DNA from: Deltaproteobacteria bacterium
GTDB taxonomy: Bacteria > Myxococcota_A > Polyangia > HGW-17 > SLPX01
Direction of reading: 5' to 3'
Length of the DNA: 38,299 nucleotides
NCBI GenBank assembly: GCA_021162935.1
Contig: JAGGXR010000066.1
Span: forward strand, 1-38,299
The position numbers were made by a program, and so were the translations under genes. Every line of letters begins with the position of its first letter. Position 1 is the stretch's first letter. Positions 7,044 to 15,909 of this stretch are shown here, in pieces. The notes beneath the pieces are model-generated. The model was not told the DNA's origin and ran no database searches. It saw nothing but the letters and a program-made list of their open reading frames with translations.

Positions 7044-9857
7044 ATGGAAACTGTGACCACCGAGCAGGAACGAACCATCGAACAGACCGGCCGCAGCACG
7101 ACGCAACGACAACGTCTCGGCATGCCCATTCCTCGCTACTACACCACGGCGGAACGACATCCGTACGAGGAAGTGGAATGGGAAACACGCTCAGCAAGCA
7201 TCGTGGGACAAGACGGAACGGTCATCTTCCGACAGGACGAAGTCGAGGTTCCGACGACCTGGTCTCAGACGGCGACAAACATCGTGGTCCAGAAGTACTT
7301 CCGAGGCGCCCAAGGAACCCCGGAACGCGAAACCTCGGTCAAACAGCTCATCGACCGCGTGGTGGACACGATCACCCGCTGGGGCACAGAACAGCATTAT
7401 TTCAAGTCGGAAAACGACGCAACGACCTTCAACTGGGAACTCAAGCACCTCCTCGTCCATCAAAAAGCCGCCTTCAACAGCCCTGTCTGGTTCAACGTGG
7501 GCGTCCAGGACAAGCCGCAATGCTCTGCCTGTTTCATTAATTCGGTCCACGACACCATGGATTCGATCCTCAACCTCGTCCACACCGAAGGAATGCTGTT
7601 CAAGTGGGGCAGCGGCACCGGGACGAACCTGTCCACCCTGCGCTCCTCCAAGGAGAACCTGGCAGGCGGCGGCACTGCGTCAGGTCCTGTTTCCTTTATG
7701 AAGGGCTACGATGCGTTCGCCGGCGTCATCAAATCGGGAGGCAAGACGCGCCGCGCCGCCAAAATGGTGATCCTCAACGTGGACCATCCGGACATCGTCG
7801 AATTCGTGCAGTCCAAGGCCCTCGAAGAAAAGAAGGCCTGGGCGCTCATCGAGTCCGGCTACGACAACTCGTTCGACGGAGAGGCCTACTCGTCGGTCTT
7901 CTTCCAAAATGCGAACAACTCGGTCCGCGTGACGGACGACTTCATGCGGGCCGTGGAAAACGACGACCACTGGCACACGAGGGCGGTCACCGATCCATCT
8001 CAGGTCCTGGGAACATACCGAGCCCGCGATCTCATGAAGATGATCGCCGAGTCGGCCCACCAGTGCGGCGATCCTGGTTTCCAGTTCGATACCACCACGA
8101 ACAAGTGGCACACCTGTCCGAACTCCGGCAGGATCAACGCATCGAATCCTTGCTCGGAGTTCATGTTCCTGGACAACAGCGCCTGTAACCTGGCGTCGCT
8201 GAACCTCAGAAATTTCCAGACCGAAGATGGCGAGATGGACGTAGAATCCCTGTCTCGGGCGGTGGACCTGATGATCCTGGCCCAGGAAATCATCGTAGAC
8301 AATGCCAGGTATCCTACTGACGACATCTCGAAGCACTCGAAGCGTTTCAGGCCCCTCGGCCTTGGCTATGCGAACCTCGGCGCCCTGTTGATGAGCCGAG
8401 GGCTGCCTTATGACAGTGAACCCGGACGCGCCTACGCGGCGGCAGTCACCGCTTTGATGACCGGCAGGTCTTACCTGCAGAGCGCACGGATGTCTGCCAC
8501 GGCCACCGGGCCGTTCCCAGAATTCGATAAGAACCGTGAACCCTTCATGGATGTGCTGCAGCAGCATCGAGACCACCTGGAAAAAGTGGATGCGGCCCTG
8601 GTCCCCTACGAACTCATGCAGGCGGCTCGCGAGGCATGGGCGGCGGCAATCGAGGAAGGAGCCAAGCACGGTTTCAGAAACGCTCAGGTGACTCTCCTCG
8701 CCCCGACCGGCACCATTGGATTCATGATGGACTGCGACACCACCGGCATCGAACCCGATATCGCCCTGGTCAAATACAAGCAACTCGTCGGTGGTGGCAC
8801 GCTCAAACTCGTCAATGGATCGGTGCGATCCGCCCTCCGCCGCCTCGGCTACACGGAGATGCAGATCGAGGACATCAGCGGCTACATGGAGGAAAAGGAC
8901 ACGATCGAAGGGTCCCCGCACATGCGCGAGGACCATTACCCAGTGTTCGACTGCGCCTTGCGACCGAGGAACGGCACGAGAACCATCCATCACATGGGCC
9001 ATCTCAAGATGATGGCGGCGATCCAGCCCTTCCTGTCCGGAGCCATCTCCAAAACGGTCAACCTTCCATCGGATGCCACGGTGGAAGACATCGAAGATGT
9101 GTACATGGAATCCTGGCGGATGGGGCTCAAAGCCGTGGCCGTATACCGGGACGGCAGCAAGCGGACCCAGCCGGTCATCCTGAACAAGAAAAAGGCGCAG
9201 ACCACGGGGACGAGCACCACCACGACCGAAGAAGAATTCACCCCGGTGCGGCGGAAGCTACCCCAGAACCGAATGTCCATCACCCACAAGTTCGAAGTGG
9301 CGGGGCACGAAGGCTACCTGACCGTCGGCTACTACGACAACGGCGCCCCTGGTGAAATCTTCATTCGGATGGCAAAGGAAGGCAGCACCATCTCGGGTCT
9401 GATGGACTCCTTTGCAACGGCCATCAGCCTGGCTCTGCAGTACGGCGTCCCCCTCAAGCTCTTCTGCGACAAGTTCATCCACAGCAGGTTCGAGCCGTCT
9501 GGTTTCACAAACAACCAGGACATCCCCATGGCGTCTTCGTTGATGGACTACATCTTCCGATGGCTCGAACAGCAGCATCTGCAGACCCGGAAACATCCTC
9601 TGGCGCAGAAGATGTCTCCAATCCTCCATCACCAGCCTGCGGACAGCCTGGCCAACCCATCCTACGAAGGCCAGATCATGGAAACGGCGGGCGAAATCGC
9701 CATGCTGGAAGAACCTGATGCCGGGATCGAAGAAACTATCGAAACCTACGTTCGGGAAACCGATGCACCGGCCTGTCCCGTCTGCGGATACATCATGGTG
9801 CGCAACGGCTCCTGTCACAAGTGCATCAACTGCGGCGCAACTTCTGGCTGTAGCTGA
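7044..9857 (+). CDS. nrdJ: Adenosylcobalamin-dependent (class II) ribonucleotide reductase
   Basis: 937 residues; the ATG follows GAGGAG. The enzyme reduces ribonucleotides to deoxyribonucleotides for DNA synthesis, using adenosylcobalamin to form the thiyl radical, so it works with or without oxygen. The active site N-x-C-x-E is seen as NPCSE (Asn368, Cys370, Glu372). The redox pair is probably Cys163 (QCSACFIN) and Cys381 (SACNLASLNL), with the same 11-residue spacing from the radical cysteine as in other class II enzymes. FKWGSGTGTNLS and LLAPTGTIGFMMDCDTTGIEPD are typical. The C-terminus carries the zinc-ribbon tail CPVCGYIM...CHKCINCGATSGCS of the long NrdJ type. No nrdA/B partner or regulator is next to it. 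The upstream leader is long and structured. Confidence 0.97.
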   Translation: METVTTEQERTIEQTGRSTTQRQRLGMPIPRYYTTAERHPYEEVEWETRSASIVGQDGTVIFRQDEVEVPTTWSQTATNIVVQKYFRGAQGTPERETSVKQLIDRVVDTITRWGTEQHYFKSENDATTFNWELKHLLVHQKAAFNSPVWFNVGVQDKPQCSACFINSVHDTMDSILNLVHTEGMLFKWGSGTGTNLSTLRSSKENLAGGGTASGPVSFMKGYDAFAGVIKSGGKTRRAAKMVILNVDHPDIVEFVQSKALEEKKAWALIESGYDNSFDGEAYSSVFFQNANNSVRVTDDFMRAVENDDHWHTRAVTDPSQVLGTYRARDLMKMIAESAHQCGDPGFQFDTTTNKWHTCPNSGRINASNPCSEFMFLDNSACNLASLNLRNFQTEDGEMDVESLSRAVDLMILAQEIIVDNARYPTDDISKHSKRFRPLGLGYANLGALLMSRGLPYDSEPGRAYAAAVTALMTGRSYLQSARMSATATGPFPEFDKNREPFMDVLQQHRDHLEKVDAALVPYELMQAAREAWAAAIEEGAKHGFRNAQVTLLAPTGTIGFMMDCDTTGIEPDIALVKYKQLVGGGTLKLVNGSVRSALRRLGYTEMQIEDISGYMEEKDTIEGSPHMREDHYPVFDCALRPRNGTRTIHHMGHLKMMAAIQPFLSGAISKTVNLPSDATVEDIEDVYMESWRMGLKAVAVYRDGSKRTQPVILNKKKAQTTGTSTTTTEEEFTPVRRKLPQNRMSITHKFEVAGHEGYLTVGYYDNGAPGEIFIRMAKEGSTISGLMDSFATAISLALQYGVPLKLFCDKFIHSRFEPSGFTNNQDIPMASSLMDYIFRWLEQQHLQTRKHPLAQKMSPILHHQPADSLANPSYEGQIMETAGEIAMLEEPDAGIEETIETYVRETDAPACPVCGYIMVRNGSCHKCINCGATSGCS

Positions 9858-10052
9858 TCCGTCACCGTGCTGCGATCGTTTTTTTCCTCTCTGACCGAAT
9901 CAGTCGACACCGCGCCAAAAAACCTAAAGAACTGGCAAAGCACTAAAAAACGCACTATCTTATGCAGGTGTTGTTCAAACTCGTCCAGGCCCAACGCAAA
10001 CCATCTTCGCTATCGGGCAGGACAACCGCAATCGACCAAAGAGGTGACCTGA

Positions 10053-11294
10053 GTGCTCGAATGTCCCACCTGCCATCGACTCTATGAAGACGGTCAGACC
10101 ACCTGCCCCGACGACGGGTCGCCGTTGATTCGGCCGACGGATCCCCGAGCAGGAACCGTCGTGGACAAGTATCGCCTCATGGGTCCAATCAGCAGCGGAG
10201 GCATGGGCAGCGTCTACCGAGGCGAACACGTGCTCATCGGCAAGGACGTCGCCATCAAGGTGCTCAGGAAAGAGTTTCAGAACCACGAACAAATCGTCCG
10301 CCGATTCCTCATGGAGGCTCGTGCAGCCAGCATGATCCGCCATCCGAATATCGTGGACGTATTCGACTTCGGTGTGACCGTGGATGGCTGCTCATACTGC
10401 GCCATGGAGTACCTCGAAGGCCCCAGTCTGGCGGACGTGCTCGACGAGCAGGGAGCCTTGCCCCTGTATCGAACGGTCAACATCCTCGTCCAGGTGACCA
10501 GGGCGCTCGCATCATGCCACGAAGTGGGAATCGTGCACCGGGATCTCAAACCGGAGAACATCATCCTGACCCCACGGGAAGGACGACGCCAGCTCGTCAC
10601 CTTACCGATGCAGGACGAGGACGATCTCGTCCTGGAAAAGGAGCCTTTCTATGATTTCGTGAAGCTCCTGGACTTCGGCGTCGCCCAAGTCCAAGAACTC
10701 ACCGCCGCCCTGGACGAGGAAAGTCGTGCTCAAGGGATCATCTTCGGCAGTCCGGACTACATCTCACCAGAACAGGCCTTGGGTCGAAAAGTGGATCATC
10801 GCACGGACATCTACTCCCTCGGCGTCATCCTCTATGAAATGCTCACCGGCGACATTCCTTTCCACGGCGACACGGCCCAGGAGGTCATCCTCGCCCATGT
10901 GCAGACGCAGCCCACTCCGCCGAGCGACCTTCGACCCGACCTGGACATTCCCCCAGAAGCAGACAAGTTGGTCATGGCCGCCCTGGCCAAAACACCCGAG
11001 CATCGCATCTCATCCATGGCGGAATTTCTTCAGGGACTCAAGCGATGCCTGGGCAAGACCCTGTACCGACGCGACCTCCACCGAGCCCTGAGTCGATTCG
11101 GAGACGCCGTCCGTCCGCCGACCCCCACCAGCGAAGACACGGACGAGAAAAGTGCCCTGCGGCACGAAATCAGCACCTTCTTCCACGAATCACGCAAGAA
11201 GCCTTCCCGGGTGTCCATCGAGGCCATCCCGGATGATGTAGAAGGCCCCACCGAAGAACTCGACGAACTGAAACGACTTCTCAGAGAGGACTGA
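10053..11294 (+). CDS. Cytosolic Ser/Thr protein kinase with N-terminal zinc ribbon
   Basis: 413 residues from a GTG start after GAGGTGA. The N-terminus has CPTCHRLY...CPDDG, a zinc-ribbon-like pair of CxxC/CPxDG knuckles. The kinase domain (about 38-330) has glycine loop ISSGGMGSVYRGE, Lys69 in VAIKVL, HRDLKPEN (Asp164), DFG (Asp207) and SPEQA, so it should be active. About 25 extra acidic residues (QDEDDLVLEKEPFYD) sit between the catalytic loop and DFG compared with PknB-type kinases. There is no membrane helix or sensor domain; the tail after 330 is charged and disordered. It lies 195 bases after nrdJ and converges on the propeller gene with a 40-base gap. Substrates are unknown. Confidence 0.93.
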   Translation: MLECPTCHRLYEDGQTTCPDDGSPLIRPTDPRAGTVVDKYRLMGPISSGGMGSVYRGEHVLIGKDVAIKVLRKEFQNHEQIVRRFLMEARAASMIRHPNIVDVFDFGVTVDGCSYCAMEYLEGPSLADVLDEQGALPLYRTVNILVQVTRALASCHEVGIVHRDLKPENIILTPREGRRQLVTLPMQDEDDLVLEKEPFYDFVKLLDFGVAQVQELTAALDEESRAQGIIFGSPDYISPEQALGRKVDHRTDIYSLGVILYEMLTGDIPFHGDTAQEVILAHVQTQPTPPSDLRPDLDIPPEADKLVMAALAKTPEHRISSMAEFLQGLKRCLGKTLYRRDLHRALSRFGDAVRPPTPTSEDTDEKSALRHEISTFFHESRKKPSRVSIEAIPDDVEGPTEELDELKRLLRED

Positions 11295-11334
11295 CGCCCC
11301 TCCACAGACCGACGAAAAACCAACATCGAGCAGC

Positions 11335-13950
11335 TCACCACAAACGAAGCGCCACCACCTCGTTGTCCCGGTACCCCAACTTCAACGGCGCCTCGGTGAC
11401 CAAAACCAGACCGTCGGTCGTGGGCTGGAACGAACCGAGTTCAAGACCCTTGCCCTGGCCAGGCGCCATGATGACGCGTGCAGTGCCGTCGGACAAACGA
11501 ATGGCGAACAGACGACTGCCCTTGCGACGACTTCCCGGCACCTGCCGAACGGAGCTGGCCGCCTGCCCCTCGCCATGTGGCTCCCCAGTCGCCGCCACGA
11601 ACAGGTAGCCCGATGCCACCACAGGAGTCCCAACCAACCGGTCGAAACACACGGTCCATGGGCTCTTGCCGTCCTTGGCCGCGATGGCCACGACGCATTG
11701 CCCCACCTCATCGGTGGTAACGAAAAACCGGCCTGCAGCCCGCACCCAGGCCACCGGCCATCGACGCTCACGCAAAACCGGCGAAGGCAGCCCGCCCGTT
11801 TCCTTGCGATGCACGTCCTTGCGCCACAGGACCTTTCCGGTTCTTCGGTCCAAGCCGATGTAGGAACCAACATACTCGGCAGGCTTGTACCGATGCTGGA
11901 TCCCAATCACCATCTGGTCATCCAAGGAAAACAAAGTGGACGTGCGACGCAACTTGGCTAGCACCGTTCCCGCGGCACGATCCAGCACCAGGAGGTTCCT
12001 ATCCGTCCGTACCATGAGGCGACGCGCATCGGCAAAGGCCACCGGGCCTTGATTCTTGGCCAAAGCTCCCGCAACCGGCTTGGCCAACTTCGATCCGGGA
12101 CCAGCGCCATAGGTCACCTTGCCCGCTGCGTCCACGAGAAACACCTGCCCGGAACCGAAATGGGTCACGTCCTGGTTCTTGACCGCCCGACGCCAGAGGA
12201 TCCTGGCGTCCGACAGGGCCACGGCCATGAGCAGATTGCCTCGTTCGAGCAGGGCCGTCTGTCCGCTGACGGAAAAGAGGGCCGTGCGTCGATCCGGGCG
12301 ACCGGGCTGGCCAAACTCACGAAGAATCTTGCCGTCTGTCGGACGAATGAGTCGGATGTTTTTTCCAACAGCGGAAAACACGAGGCGCTTCGACTTGGTC
12401 CCTCCAAGCACCACGGGAACCTTCAGATCCACCTCTCCCGCTCCTGCTCGCTTGGCCCTTCTGTCGGGACTCGGCTTGCCCAGACGCAGCTTCCACACAA
12501 TCGAACGACCGGCAGGATCCAGCCCGATCAAGTAGAACCGATCCAGGTTGGGTTGTGGCTGGTGGGTGCGCACCACGAGCACGATCCTGCCCTGTGCTTC
12601 GCCCACGACGGCCTTGACGCTGATGCGAACCCCATCGAGGAGCTTGGGCATTCGCCACGTGGCTTTCCCCGTGGCCGCATCCAGGACCCAAATCTTCGAC
12701 CCGGTCACCGCCACCACGTGGCTCCCCGCCGCTTGGACCGTCCGAAGACGATCCCGACGAGACCCCACGGACTGCTGCCAGGACAGAGCCCCGTTCGCAT
12801 AGGCCAAGGCCATGACCTGACCACCGCTGCGGCAAACCAGCCCACCTGTCATGCGACTGCATTCCCGAACCGAAGGGACCTGGACCATAGAGAGTTGCTT
12901 GCCCGTGTTCCTGTCCAGGGTCACGAGCCATCGTCTCTTGCCCGCGTCGGTCGTCAGCACCACCAAATGAGTTCCATCGGGCCATATCCACCGTCTCAAG
13001 GTCTTGCCCTCCAGGGCAGCCTTCCAGGCAGGACGACCCACGTCCGATCCGGCCTGCCCAGCCGACTTCCAGGCCACGAGCACGGTGATTCGCTGCGGAT
13101 CGGCGTATCCGGTGGGCACGAGCAGCACGCGATCGACCCAGGGGAGATGCATCACGTGCCGTCCCAGCTCGTTCTTCACGAAGAACCGCCAGGCCAGGCG
13201 ACCGGCCTTGGGGTCGATCATCTGGAGTTCGCCTCCATCCCGTCGCGTCACGAGGATCTTGCCCTCGATCCCGTCGAGAACAGTCTTGGACTTCAATCCA
13301 GTCCGCACCCCACCATGGCCGGCCCCAAGGGCAACCTGTGTCAGGTCCATCGAACGTGTTCGTGTGCCTGAAACCGGGTCCAACAGTTCCAATCCCTGGC
13401 CGTCGCTCACCGCCATTTTCCCAGAAACCCTCGCGACCCCATGGCGTGAAACCACGGTCCAGAGTCGGGTCCCGGTCTGTGCATCCAGCGCCGTGACCCT
13501 GTCCCTGCGGCGCTGGTAGGCAAACACGGTTTTTGCGCCCACCTGGTCCACCGCCCAAGACAACCCCCAAGGCACGCCCCGTCGCACCAGGGCCGGCGCG
13601 ATCAGCGCGGGCGCCTCCCACATCTTCTTCCCAGATCCGAGATCCAAGGCATACAGCCCACGGGGCACGCGTCCCCTGGTCGAGACCTCCACGATCCCGA
13701 CCTTGCCGATACTCGCAAGTGGCCGCAGCCGGCCCGCATGGGCCTGACGCCAAACCACCTTCGCCTTGGGCCAGTCCTTGACCGCAACCTTGGTCACGCC
13801 TGTCTTGCCCTTGTGGCCCTTGGACGTCTTCCCCCCCTTCGAACACCCGGCCCAGGTCCACGACCCAGGCAGGCAAAGGGAGAGCACGGCGACCGGCAGC
13901 CACGGCATCACCCCGAGGCGAGCCCTCCACATGGACCAAATCGTCCTCAT
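11335..13950 (-). CDS. Large PQQ-type beta-propeller lipoprotein
   Basis: About 871 residues from the ATG at 13950, chosen because it opens a signal peptide (MRTIWSMWRARLG, hydrophobic core, TWAGC with a probable lipid Cys). A pair of ATGs at 14031-14034 after GAGGAAAGG is possible and would overlap the preceding gene by 35 bases. The body has about 13 blades of the PQQ/BamB kind, each with a phrase such as LYALDLGSGKKMWE, VTALDAQTGTRLW, VLDAATGKATW or YIGLDRRTGKVLW, enough for two propellers. The tail ends DNEVVALRLW. None of the catalytic signatures of quinoprotein dehydrogenases is evident, so a scaffold or assembly role is more likely than an enzyme. The 14000-14833 gene lies 49 bases upstream on the same strand and may share a transcript. 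Confidence 0.88.
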   Translation of the reverse strand: MRTIWSMWRARLGVMPWLPVAVLSLCLPGSWTWAGCSKGGKTSKGHKGKTGVTKVAVKDWPKAKVVWRQAHAGRLRPLASIGKVGIVEVSTRGRVPRGLYALDLGSGKKMWEAPALIAPALVRRGVPWGLSWAVDQVGAKTVFAYQRRRDRVTALDAQTGTRLWTVVSRHGVARVSGKMAVSDGQGLELLDPVSGTRTRSMDLTQVALGAGHGGVRTGLKSKTVLDGIEGKILVTRRDGGELQMIDPKAGRLAWRFFVKNELGRHVMHLPWVDRVLLVPTGYADPQRITVLVAWKSAGQAGSDVGRPAWKAALEGKTLRRWIWPDGTHLVVLTTDAGKRRWLVTLDRNTGKQLSMVQVPSVRECSRMTGGLVCRSGGQVMALAYANGALSWQQSVGSRRDRLRTVQAAGSHVVAVTGSKIWVLDAATGKATWRMPKLLDGVRISVKAVVGEAQGRIVLVVRTHQPQPNLDRFYLIGLDPAGRSIVWKLRLGKPSPDRRAKRAGAGEVDLKVPVVLGGTKSKRLVFSAVGKNIRLIRPTDGKILREFGQPGRPDRRTALFSVSGQTALLERGNLLMAVALSDARILWRRAVKNQDVTHFGSGQVFLVDAAGKVTYGAGPGSKLAKPVAGALAKNQGPVAFADARRLMVRTDRNLLVLDRAAGTVLAKLRRTSTLFSLDDQMVIGIQHRYKPAEYVGSYIGLDRRTGKVLWRKDVHRKETGGLPSPVLRERRWPVAWVRAAGRFFVTTDEVGQCVVAIAAKDGKSPWTVCFDRLVGTPVVASGYLFVAATGEPHGEGQAASSVRQVPGSRRKGSRLFAIRLSDGTARVIMAPGQGKGLELGSFQPTTDGLVLVTEAPLKLGYRDNEVVALRLW

Positions 13951-13999
13951 GGATCGACCGCGGCCAACCAGGAGATCACGGTCCGAATCGTGAAAAATC

Positions 14000-14833
14000 C
14001 TACCCTCTGACCAGATACGATGGGAGTTCATCATCTGCCTTTCCTCGAAAGTCACATTCATGATGGCATTCGGCGCAACGCATCACCACGGGCGCCGGTA
14101 GCCTCGTCCCCTTGACCGACTCGACCTCGACCAGGGCCCGATCCACCTCGGCCTTTCGGCCCTCGACCACAAAGGTCACCGCCCCAAGCGAATCCGCCAG
14201 CCCCCCCGCAGCCACGGCCGTCACCTCGACTGGAGCCACCGTGGCGAGCGCCTCCCGCTCGGTGATCACCTTCGCGCCCACGAGCGGCATCATGCCCACC
14301 CTGGCCCCGATGCTGCGTTCCAGCCGATCGATACCCAACAGGCGAGCTGATTCCAAAACCGACGGGATCAGTTTCTCATATCCCACAGGGGTCACCACGG
14401 TCCAACCATTAGCCAGGAATCGAGCGAGCAGTCGCCCCACGGTCCCGCCGTCCCTGGCCGCCATCATCACCCCAGCCATTCCGCTCGGGTCCACGGCATT
14501 GGCCCCCTTGACGAGCACCTTGGGCTCATCGGGAAGCTCGAGTGCTTCGAGGGGCATCAGGTCCACGACCTTGCCCCGACGCAGCACCATATTGGGCAGA
14601 CGTTCTGAGCGTGGCGTCACGCACAGAACACCCCGGGCCACGATGCCAGCCACGAACCTGGATTCGTCCACGTCCTGGCCGGAGCAGGCTCGTGCCACCT
14701 GGGAGGCGGTCGACCCCACAGCAATCACCAGCACCCCGGTGTCGAGTGCCTGACGGACCTCCGCCACCCTCGCCACCGCCCTGCCGATGAGGCGCTTCGA
14801 CTCATCGGGCGTCAATGTAAACAAGGCTCTCAT
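14000..14833 (-). CDS. Conserved cytoplasmic protein of unknown function
   Basis: 277 residues; the ATG at 14833 lies four bases after AGGAGG. There is no signal or membrane helix. Its glycine-rich motifs suggest an alpha/beta fold: VIAVGSTASQVARA, KVLVKGANAVDPSGMAGVMMA, GGTVGRLLARFLANG, VTPVGYEKLIPSVLESARLLGIDRLE and VGMMPLVGAKVITE. I recall similar unnamed proteins in archaea and anaerobic bacteria but cannot give a family name. The C-terminus has CAECHHEC, four possible metal ligands; since the protein looks cytosolic, this is more likely a zinc or iron site than a c-type heme site. It probably starts a transcript that continues into the propeller lipoprotein gene. Confidence 0.8.
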   Translation of the reverse strand: MRALFTLTPDESKRLIGRAVARVAEVRQALDTGVLVIAVGSTASQVARACSGQDVDESRFVAGIVARGVLCVTPRSERLPNMVLRRGKVVDLMPLEALELPDEPKVLVKGANAVDPSGMAGVMMAARDGGTVGRLLARFLANGWTVVTPVGYEKLIPSVLESARLLGIDRLERSIGARVGMMPLVGAKVITEREALATVAPVEVTAVAAGGLADSLGAVTFVVEGRKAEVDRALVEVESVKGTRLPAPVVMRCAECHHECDFRGKADDELPSYLVRG

Positions 14834-15147
14834 GGTTCCTCCTGATCCACTCTGTTCCGTCCACCCCTCCCGACCAAGCACGCCTCCCACACCTTCTGCA
14901 GGCCTACCCGAACTGCCTCACAAAGTCCAGGGGATGGCACGCCCACGGAGGTCGAACCGATGGCTCGGCCAAAACAAACGACCGCTGTTTCAAAGACAAC
15001 TGCCATCCGCCCAAAATTCTTCCAGAACTTTTCCCAGGGTCAGGCGTCGTTTCTATTGTGCAGAAAAAATGCGAAGGACGACAAGACCAGGTTCCAATCC
15101 TTCGTATTCTAGTCTGGATCACGCAATCAGACGCTCTGGAGGACGCC
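14834..15147. other. Divergent intergenic region, nothing definite
   Basis: 314 bases between two divergent genes. It must contain promoters in both directions. An A/T-rich patch around 15050-15115 ends in TATTCTAG (about 15105), a possible -10 for the plus-strand gene, but I see no good -35. Open frames across it are shadows of the flanking genes. Confidence 0.5.
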
Positions 15148-15684
15148 ATGCCCGCAACACAAGCCAACCCAGACAACTTGAGAACCCAACTCCTCGACCT
15201 CGCTCTGCCCCTGTCACGCTGGCGCCGAACCGCCGTGGTCCTGGCCAGGACCGGCCCGACGCTCGCCGGCATCATTCTCGTCTCCATGATGGCAGCCGGC
15301 GTCGCCGCCCCAAGCTGGCCCCTGGTTCCCATCGTCTGCGGCCTGGCCGTCCTGTTCCTGGGCGCACGAATCGCCCAAGCCATTCTTCCCGCCAGCCGAC
15401 AGGCCATCATTGATGGGCTCGGTCGAACGGACCACCTCGCCGGACTGACGAGTGCGGCCCTCGACCTGACCGACGACATCGAAGCAACGGACGGCGGGAA
15501 CGAGCCAGGGACCCATCGTCTTGCAACCCCGAGGGCCCAAGCCCTGGCACTGGCCCACATCGAGCAGACCCTTGCCGCGCTCGAAACGGCACGTCCCACA
15601 AAAATGCTCTCAGCCGGGCTGGTGGACCGCCTCCAGATCACCGCCGTGCTGCTCATCTGCGCCGTCTCGGTTGCTCTGCTGTAA
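15148..15684 (+). CDS. Small membrane protein of unknown function
   Basis: 178 residues. The ATG at 15148 follows GGAGGACGCC, so I prefer it to the in-frame start 30 codons upstream. Two membrane helices are clear (about residues 36-54 and 57-78) and a third forms the extreme C-terminus (LQITAVLLICAVSVALL). Between them is a soluble segment of about 80 residues with IDGLGRTDHLAGLTSAALDL and LALAHIEQTLAALETARP. The protein stops within or right after the third helix. The arrangement resembles the N-terminal part of larger membrane proteins, so it may be a truncated relative. No function can be assigned. Confidence 0.7.
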   Translation: MPATQANPDNLRTQLLDLALPLSRWRRTAVVLARTGPTLAGIILVSMMAAGVAAPSWPLVPIVCGLAVLFLGARIAQAILPASRQAIIDGLGRTDHLAGLTSAALDLTDDIEATDGGNEPGTHRLATPRAQALALAHIEQTLAALETARPTKMLSAGLVDRLQITAVLLICAVSVALL

Positions 15685-15793
15685 CGCCCCCTCGATCATC
15701 GCGCCACATCACCCACGCTCATCGAATCGCCCCCTTCCGCCTTGCTATCTCGCTGTTCATCCGCATGAATCGGCCAACGCCCCATCCTCCATT

Positions 15794-15909
15794 TCCATGG
15801 TCAGACGCCAGGTGCCCAAGACGATCTCCTCCCTACTTCTCCATGGTCAGACGCCAGCTGCCCCAGACAATCTCCTCCCTACTTCTCCATGGTCAGACGC
15901 CAAGTGCCC
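15794..15909 (-). repeat. 46-bp tandem repeat (2.5 copies) over the 3' end of the Asp-box gene
   Basis: Units begin at 15794, 15840 and 15886, each with TCCATGGTCAGACGCCA; the third diverges after about 24 bases. Units 1 and 2 differ at only a few positions. Read on the minus strand, the copy nearest the gene encodes its last codons (WRLTMEK and the TAG), and the next two carry the same bases as non-coding sequence. This looks like tandem duplication of the gene end. Confidence 0.85.

Noticed and set aside
7680-9002. Long minus-strand frame opposite nrdJ
   Set aside because: It lies wholly opposite an unmistakable gene, and its Arg/His/Val-rich composition is that of an antisense codon shadow. 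The same applies to 817-1794, 12049-13371, 18613-19728, 26237-27900 and 33477-35642.
9858-9900. Rho-independent terminator after nrdJ
   Set aside because: A T7 run is present at about 9878 but I could not form a stable stem in front of it.
9858-10052. 61-codon frame between nrdJ and the kinase (9867-10052)
   Set aside because: No ribosome site and no protein-like pattern. CTGGCA (9932) and TATCTT (9956) could be a kinase promoter with an 18-base spacer, but the match is too weak to list.
14000-14100. CXXCH heme-binding motif in the 277-residue protein
   Set aside because: CAECH is present, but the protein has no signal peptide, so c-type heme attachment is unlikely; a metal site is a better reading.
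15090-15100. tRNA T-loop-like sequence GGTTCCAATCC
   Set aside because: The flanking five bases do not pair and no D-arm or acceptor stem is found.
15794-15909. CRISPR array
   Set aside because: The 46-bp units are contiguous with no unique spacers; it is a tandem repeat over a gene end.
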